A DNA stretch of 64,000 nt, from the NCBI GenBank assembly GCA_023055355.1, contig JALJCS010000037.1:1674001-1738000 (forward strand). The letters run 5' to 3'. Position numbers and translations under genes: made by a program. The number at the start of each line of letters is the position of its first letter. Position 1 is the stretch's first letter. The stretch is from Agelaius tricolor (taxonomy: Eukaryota; Chordata; Aves; Passeriformes; Icteridae). The notes under the pieces are model-generated. The model searched no databases. It worked only from the letters and a program-made list of their open reading frames with translations, and was not told the origin of the DNA. Below, piece after piece: positions 59,488-64,000 of the stretch.

Positions 59488-62319
59488 CTGTCCAGGAAGA
59501 AAAAAGGGAAATGTGATTTATGTCACCACCAGCAGTTATGTATAAATGCAATTTATTTCTGACTTATCGCCTAACCCTGCAGAAAAAGAAACCCAGTTAG
59601 GTTTTCCATGTTGGGAAGGAAAGATTAGTCATAGCTAATCTCAGGGTGGGCAAATTTCAAAACTAACTTGCAGCTCCCAGTGCGATGAATTATTCACTTG
59701 CAAAATTTGTAAAGTAGCATTGAAAGAAGTGTAATGGCACCAATATGGAAGCCCAGTAGATATTGATGACTGAATCATCTCCTCATGGTGCCCATCTCCT
59801 GCTGCCAAGCCTCTGAGTTTACATAATTTACTGAAACCCAGGGAGATTAAACCAGGCATTCAAAATGCTGCACATCAAAGAAGGAACCAGATGGTGCGAT
59901 GCTTTAGGACATTAATAGATCACCTCTGGAGACCTGCATTCAGATGTGACATCAGATACCAACAAAATGAATGTGCCTGGTTCACTCTGCTTTGCTAGAG
60001 AGCCAAAACACATTTTCAAGGTTTCATACATTTGCTTTCATAGAGGAAGTGAAAGTAGCAGGAATGCTCTGTCAGCTTCTGCTCGTTCTGGGGGTGACTG
60101 TGCACACTGAAAACACACAGAGAAGGTTTGATGCCAGTGCATCTCAGTAACCTCTGCCATGCTGCACCATGCTTCATGCCAATTAAACACAGCTCAGGCA
60201 GGTATTAGCAATAATGGAGCTAACAGACAACTCCAAACATCTGAACTCCAAACATACTCCCAGTGTTCACTATTAGCTCCTGAACTCAGCTTAACTGCAT
60301 TTAATTTCTCCTCGTTTCACAATCTCACAATGTTGACCTCGTTCTTGTCCCCTGGTTCAGTTTTACACCACTCTGGTTGCTGTTCAGCTTCAATCCAGGT
60401 TTCTCCACCCTCACATCCCTCCCAGCAGGGAGCAGATCCCAGCAGCTCTCCTGCCAAAGCAGCCATCCATTCAAAAGGAACAGAACAGGGCTCACATCAT
60501 TAAGTTATTATTCACTAGACTGGGTTTCAAATCCTTTGTTATTGTACTGCTTAGCCACTAAAAAATAGGGAAGAAAACCTTTCTCCTAGGGAAGAGGAGG
60601 AGGAGAAGGAAGTAGTGAAGTCTTTGAAATGAAGAGACAGTGGCAGAGGGATGTGAACACACAGCTCTCTCTGAGCAATGGCTGCATGCACACAGCATTC
60701 TCACTTCCCTGCTGGGCCTGCTGCCTTTCTCTTTGGGAAAGATTCTATGTATTTCAGTTTGCTGTGTGCTCCTGTGCAGAAAAACAGCTGCAAGGAAGAA
60801 AAGTTCTTTATGCTCATACAGAAAAGAAAGCCCCCTAATTTTAATTTGTCAGCTGCAGTTCGGAATCATTAAAGCCTGTATTTCAGGAAGGGATTCAGTG
60901 GCATGGCAGAATCTCCTGGCACCATGCTGGGATCAGCTCAACAGTGGCAGGTTGAGTAGCATGGCCCTGGCCCTGGGGAAGCAGAAACCTGGGCACTGCC
61001 ATGGAGAACAGAAACCTTGCTCTGAGGGAGGAAAAATCTATGATTTAAAATGGTTTTTCAAAATGAAACACAGGATACCAGGTTCATCATTCTTACTTTC
61101 CTTGGAAACACGTCAAAAGACTGGCTTAGGGAAGGACAAGGGAGCAGCACAGGCACCAAATACTGAGTTACATTAAAAGCTGCCTTTAAAACAAGTATTT
61201 TCATTAAAGAACAACGGCAGATGGGATTTTAAGTCAGGTTGGGCTTTTAGAGAGCTGATTTGTATGACATTCTTTTCATATATAACCCCCTTTATCAGAA
61301 TGTCAGCATGCCCTCAGTAATGGGACATTATTTTTTCCTTTTATCTCCCTCTCACACTCGGCTGTGCCTCCATGGAAGTTTCCTTAACAGCGAGTTGTTC
61401 TTGCATGTCGGTCCCTCCCGGGGCAGTTCCTCTGACGCAGAGCAGGGTATTACAGAAAGCCTCAGCTGAGGATCAAGCCATAAACCCGTGAATTATGCCA
61501 GTTTGGTTTCCTTACATTCGGAAGAAATTTCCTGCCGTGGTTTCTCTTGTCACCCGGTAGTTTTTAGTGAGCGCTTGCGGTGAGAACACCGGCTTCACTT
61601 GTAATTCAGAGCTCGTGCCATTAATGAGGGAAAATAATGGGGTAATGCTGCAAAATAAGCGCTGCTGACAGGAGTTATCACAACAACAAAACCAGCAGGA
61701 CAACCCCTCGGTTTGGGGGGGGGTTTCAGTGAAAAATCCAAGGGTTTGTGTTGGAAGGACCTTAACCTTGGCCTGATCGAACCCTGGCCATGGGCAGGGG
61801 GAACGCGTTGGGGGGGGGGGGGGGGGGGTTAACTGAAAAATCCAAGGGTTTGGTTGGAAGGACCTTAACGTTGGCATGATCGCAGCCCTGCCATGGGGAA
61901 CACGTTCCACCAGCCCGGCCAGCCCGGCCCTGGGCACTGCAGGGATGGGGCGGCCATGGAGTGAGTGCCCGGTGCTGCTGTCTGACCGCACAGAGCACAC
62001 GCCCAGCTCCGTGTGCCCGCGGCCGTGCTGGCTCAATGGCAGCGGGGCGGGCGAGGCTCGGTGCGGGCCCCCTCTGCCGCTGCTGCCGGGGGGGGACGGG
62101 GCAAGGCGGCCCCCTCGCTCCTACCGCTCAGCGCGGCGGAGCGCGGCCCGGTGCCCCCCTTCCATCCCCTCCATTCCATTCCATCCCCTCCATGCCATTC
62201 CCTTCCATCCCCATCCCGTCCCGCCCGTCCCCTCACGCCGCCCGCCCGGGGGTCCCGCCGTGCCCGCCCCGCCCTGCAGGGGGCGCCGCCGCCGCCGCGG
62301 CCCCGCGCGCGCTCCTCAC
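59488..62319 (-). other. TRIM32: Predicted first intron of TRIM32
   Basis: Bounded by a consensus donor at 62319 and a strong acceptor at 59488 (minus strand). Its interior shows only the G-run duplication near its 5' end and otherwise unremarkable sequence. Confidence 0.55.
61715..61920 (-). repeat. Tandem duplication (about 104 bp) of a G-run plus CR1-tail fragment
   Basis: Two units begin with a run of G (nine at 61715-61723, nineteen at 61810-61828), each followed by a TGAAAAATCCAAGGGTTT segment and a reversed CR1 tail (GGTTGGAAGGACCTTAAC). The GAAAAATCCA landmarks at 61731 and 61835 give the period. It lies in the predicted first intron of TRIM32, next to the CpG island. Confidence 0.85.
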
Positions 62320-62545
62320 CTGCCGCCGCTCCGGGCCGCGCCGCTCCCGGCGTGCGCCGCGCGCCGCGCGTCACGTGAGCGCGCCCGCGGGGCCTGCCGG
62401 GAGTTGGAGTCCGGGGCTGGCTGTGGGATGGGGGGAGGGACACCGGGGGGACACCGGGGGGACCGCGACACCGGCACCGGTACAGGGGGGCTGCGGCGGA
62501 GGGGACGGGCCGCGGGATGGAGCTCGGTCTGCCGGGCCTGTGCTG
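61890..62545 (-). promoter_or_regulatory. TRIM32: CpG island, probable TRIM32 promoter
   Basis: This is by far the most GC- and CpG-rich block in the window, with long runs of CGC, GCG and CCGCCG. It holds a CACGTG E-box in TCACGTGAG near 62372-62380. On the minus strand it holds ACTCCAACTCCCGGCAGG near 62391-62410, which resembles the ACTACAACTCCC element often found at vertebrate start sites. Position (about 2.9 kb upstream of the TRIM32 ATG), orientation of that element and the splice donor at 62320 all point to TRIM32. The C-rich segment 62150-62230 carries imperfect CCATT/CCATC repeats. Confidence 0.75.
62320..62400 (-). other. TRIM32: Predicted non-coding first exon of TRIM32 (3' end well defined, TSS approximate)
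   Basis: On the minus strand, within the CpG island, the bases GGCGGCAG are followed by GTGAGGAGC, a full-consensus CAG/GTGAG donor with GT at 62319-62318. Splicing from here to the acceptor at 59488 would remove a 2.8-kb intron and join directly to the 67-nt TRIM32 leader. The 5' end is a guess from promoter motifs around 62372-62410. A plus-strand divergent transcript from the same island cannot be excluded. Confidence 0.55.
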
Positions 62546-62764
62546 CGGCTCGTGGTGAAAGGAAAGGTTAAAAGTAACAAAGGGAAAGCAGGAATGTCTT
62601 TTCGGATTTGTTTTTTTTTTTTTTTTGGTTGTTTGATTGGGGTTTATTTTTGGGTTTTTTTTTGTTTAATCCGGCTGTTATGTGTCATTTCGGCACGTGC
62701 GAGTTATTCACTGCCCTTTCCCTGATCAGGCAAAGCTGCTGCAGGATGAGCCCCTTCCCTTTCT

Positions 62765-62960
62765 CTTTCACCTTTCCCTTCCCTTCCCTTCCCTTCCCTT
62801 CCCTTCCCTTCCCTTTCCTTCTCCTTTCTCCATTCTTCTCCTTTCCCTTCGTTTTCTATTTCCCTTGCCTTGCCTTGCATTCCCTTCTCATTTCCCTTCC
62901 CTTTTCCTTTCCCCCTCCCCTTTTCCCCTTTTTCTCTCCTTTTCCCCTTCCCCAGCAGGT
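62765..62960. repeat. (CTTCC)n and polypyrimidine tract
   Basis: Nine or so clean CTTCC units (62768-62815) lead into about 140 bp of C/T-only sequence. On the minus strand this is a polypurine run capable of triplex formation. Confidence 0.95.
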
Positions 62961-63123
62961 GTTTGATAGCTTTTACATCACCTACTGAAAACATGTATTT
63001 CTTGTTCCATACCATGCCTTGGAGCAGCCTGCAGGCTCCAGCACAAAAGGACTATTGGGTACAGCTGCAGCTCTGAGCAGTGGTAGCCAGAGGCAGGGAT
63101 GTGGCCACTGGCCTATGGCTGGG

Positions 63124-63357
63124 CTGTACCCCCTGTTTCCTGAAGCCAGTGTCCCCATCAGGCTGTGCCCCCTGTTTCCTGAAGCCAGTGTCACCATCAG
63201 GCTCTGTCCCCTGTTTCCTGAAGCCAGTGTCACCATCAGGCTGTGCCCCCTGTTTCCTGAAGCCAGTGTCCCCATCAGGCTCTGTCCCCTGTTTCCTGAA
63301 GCCAGTGTCCCCATCAGGCTCTGTCCCCTGTTTCCTGAAGCCAGTGTCACCATCAGG
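63124..63357. repeat. 39-bp minisatellite, exactly six units
   Basis: Six units of exactly 39 bp, each containing CCCCTGTTTCCTGAAGCCAG and differing only at a few sites (GTCCCC or GTCACC; CTGTGCC or CTCTGTCC). Since 39 is a multiple of three, each frame repeats a 13-residue block. Confidence 0.95.
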
Positions 63358-64000
63358 AGCACCGACCCCATTCCAGCCCCATCTTTGCTTGCATGTCATG
63401 AACCTGCTTTAGGGATGGCAGAGAGACCCCTGTGCTGTGACCCTGTGGGGCTGCAGAGCAGACTGAGGGGTTCCAGGGCTTGGGGCTTCCTTTGGGATCA
63501 GGGGAAGCCACAGGAACCGTGTCCTTCACACCCCCCCTGCAGCATCTCGTGCTCAGCTCAGGGCTGACCTGCAGCTGGAGCTCTGGAGGCTCAGCCTGGC
63601 AGGAATTCAGTGCCTGGGGAAGAGGCAAGCCCTCAGTTTAACCATTTCCCAAAATCCCTCCATTGGCCTCTCTGCCTGCAGCACTTTTCCACTGCTCACC
63701 TGCTCCAGCCGCCCTGACCTGTGCTGAAGGAAGTGCTTGCATAATGCAGCAAGTCTGGCCACCTTCTGCTGCTCTTGGTGGGTTTTTTCCACTTTGTTTA
63801 GAAAAGATTTGCTCATTTGGAAGGGATCTACGTCCCTGGAGCTGCAGGGATCAGCAGTGTGGGCAGTGGGTGCACTCAGAGGCAGCAGGAGCAGATGCAA
63901 AGCCTGGCCAGGGTTGCAGAAGAAAATGAGTGAGATTTCTTTTTTTTTTTTTTAACTGAGTCCCCTGTTTCAAGCCCCAGTGGCTCCCTGGGGGTGTTGC

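Larger units (their letters stand above)
62546..64000. other. Intergenic-like ASTN2 intron beyond the CpG island
   Basis: T runs (62610-62665), the polypyrimidine tract and the 39-bp minisatellite. No further ASTN2 exon is visible before the window ends. Confidence 0.6.

Noticed and set aside
61876..62725. Plus-strand frames of 231 and 254 codons in the CpG island
   Set aside because: High GC suppresses stops; the products are Pro/Arg/Ala-rich low-complexity sequence without homology signals.
63019..63567. 182-codon frame with a 13-residue repeat
   Set aside because: It is explained by the 39-bp minisatellite; there is no supporting start context or flanking conservation.

Overview
The window is a piece of a bird genome, most likely a passerine. 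The evidence is the density of CR1 LINE 3' ends, the passerine-type solo LTRs, and coding exons that translate to vertebrate ASTN2 and TRIM32 with near-mammalian identity. There is no bacterial, phage or CRISPR content. Most of the sequence is intron.

Plus strand, 7761-48774: six consecutive internal exons of ASTN2 (astrotactin-2), all with intact GT/AG sites and matching phases. They encode about 305 residues in order: the second and third EGF-like modules, then the first part of the MACPF (perforin-like) domain. The window opens in the intron before the first of these exons and closes in the intron after the last, so both ends of the gene lie outside. The introns are about 14.1, 3.0, 21.3, 0.34 and 1.4 kb.

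Minus strand, 57477-59420: a complete intronless TRIM32 coding sequence (647 codons) nested antisense in the last ASTN2 intron. A CpG island about 3 kb upstream (about 61.9-62.5 kb) contains a predicted non-coding first exon with a good splice donor, so a two-exon TRIM32 transcript can be proposed.

Repeats: a family of about 0.37-kb solo LTRs (five copies, three with perfect flanking direct repeats), a family of about 0.6-kb LTRs (four copies), several other LTRs, a retroviral dUTPase/protease remnant, and more than a dozen CR1 fragments. There are three larger minisatellites (20-bp, about 59-bp and 39-bp units), a 108-bp tandem duplication, a G-run-containing duplication near the CpG island, and a 280-289-bp near-identical inverted repeat around an 858-bp spacer.

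The most unusual observation is at 7901-9110. A roughly 60-copy, 20-bp minisatellite begins exactly at an ASTN2 5' splice site, and its unit matches the exon end plus donor (17 of 20 bases). The array therefore appears to be a tandem amplification of a working splice donor, with dozens of decoy donors and one in-frame 60-nt alternative. The next exon (22052-22218) is also tightly hemmed in, by a solo LTR ending 76 bp before it and an ERV remnant starting about 20 bp after it.
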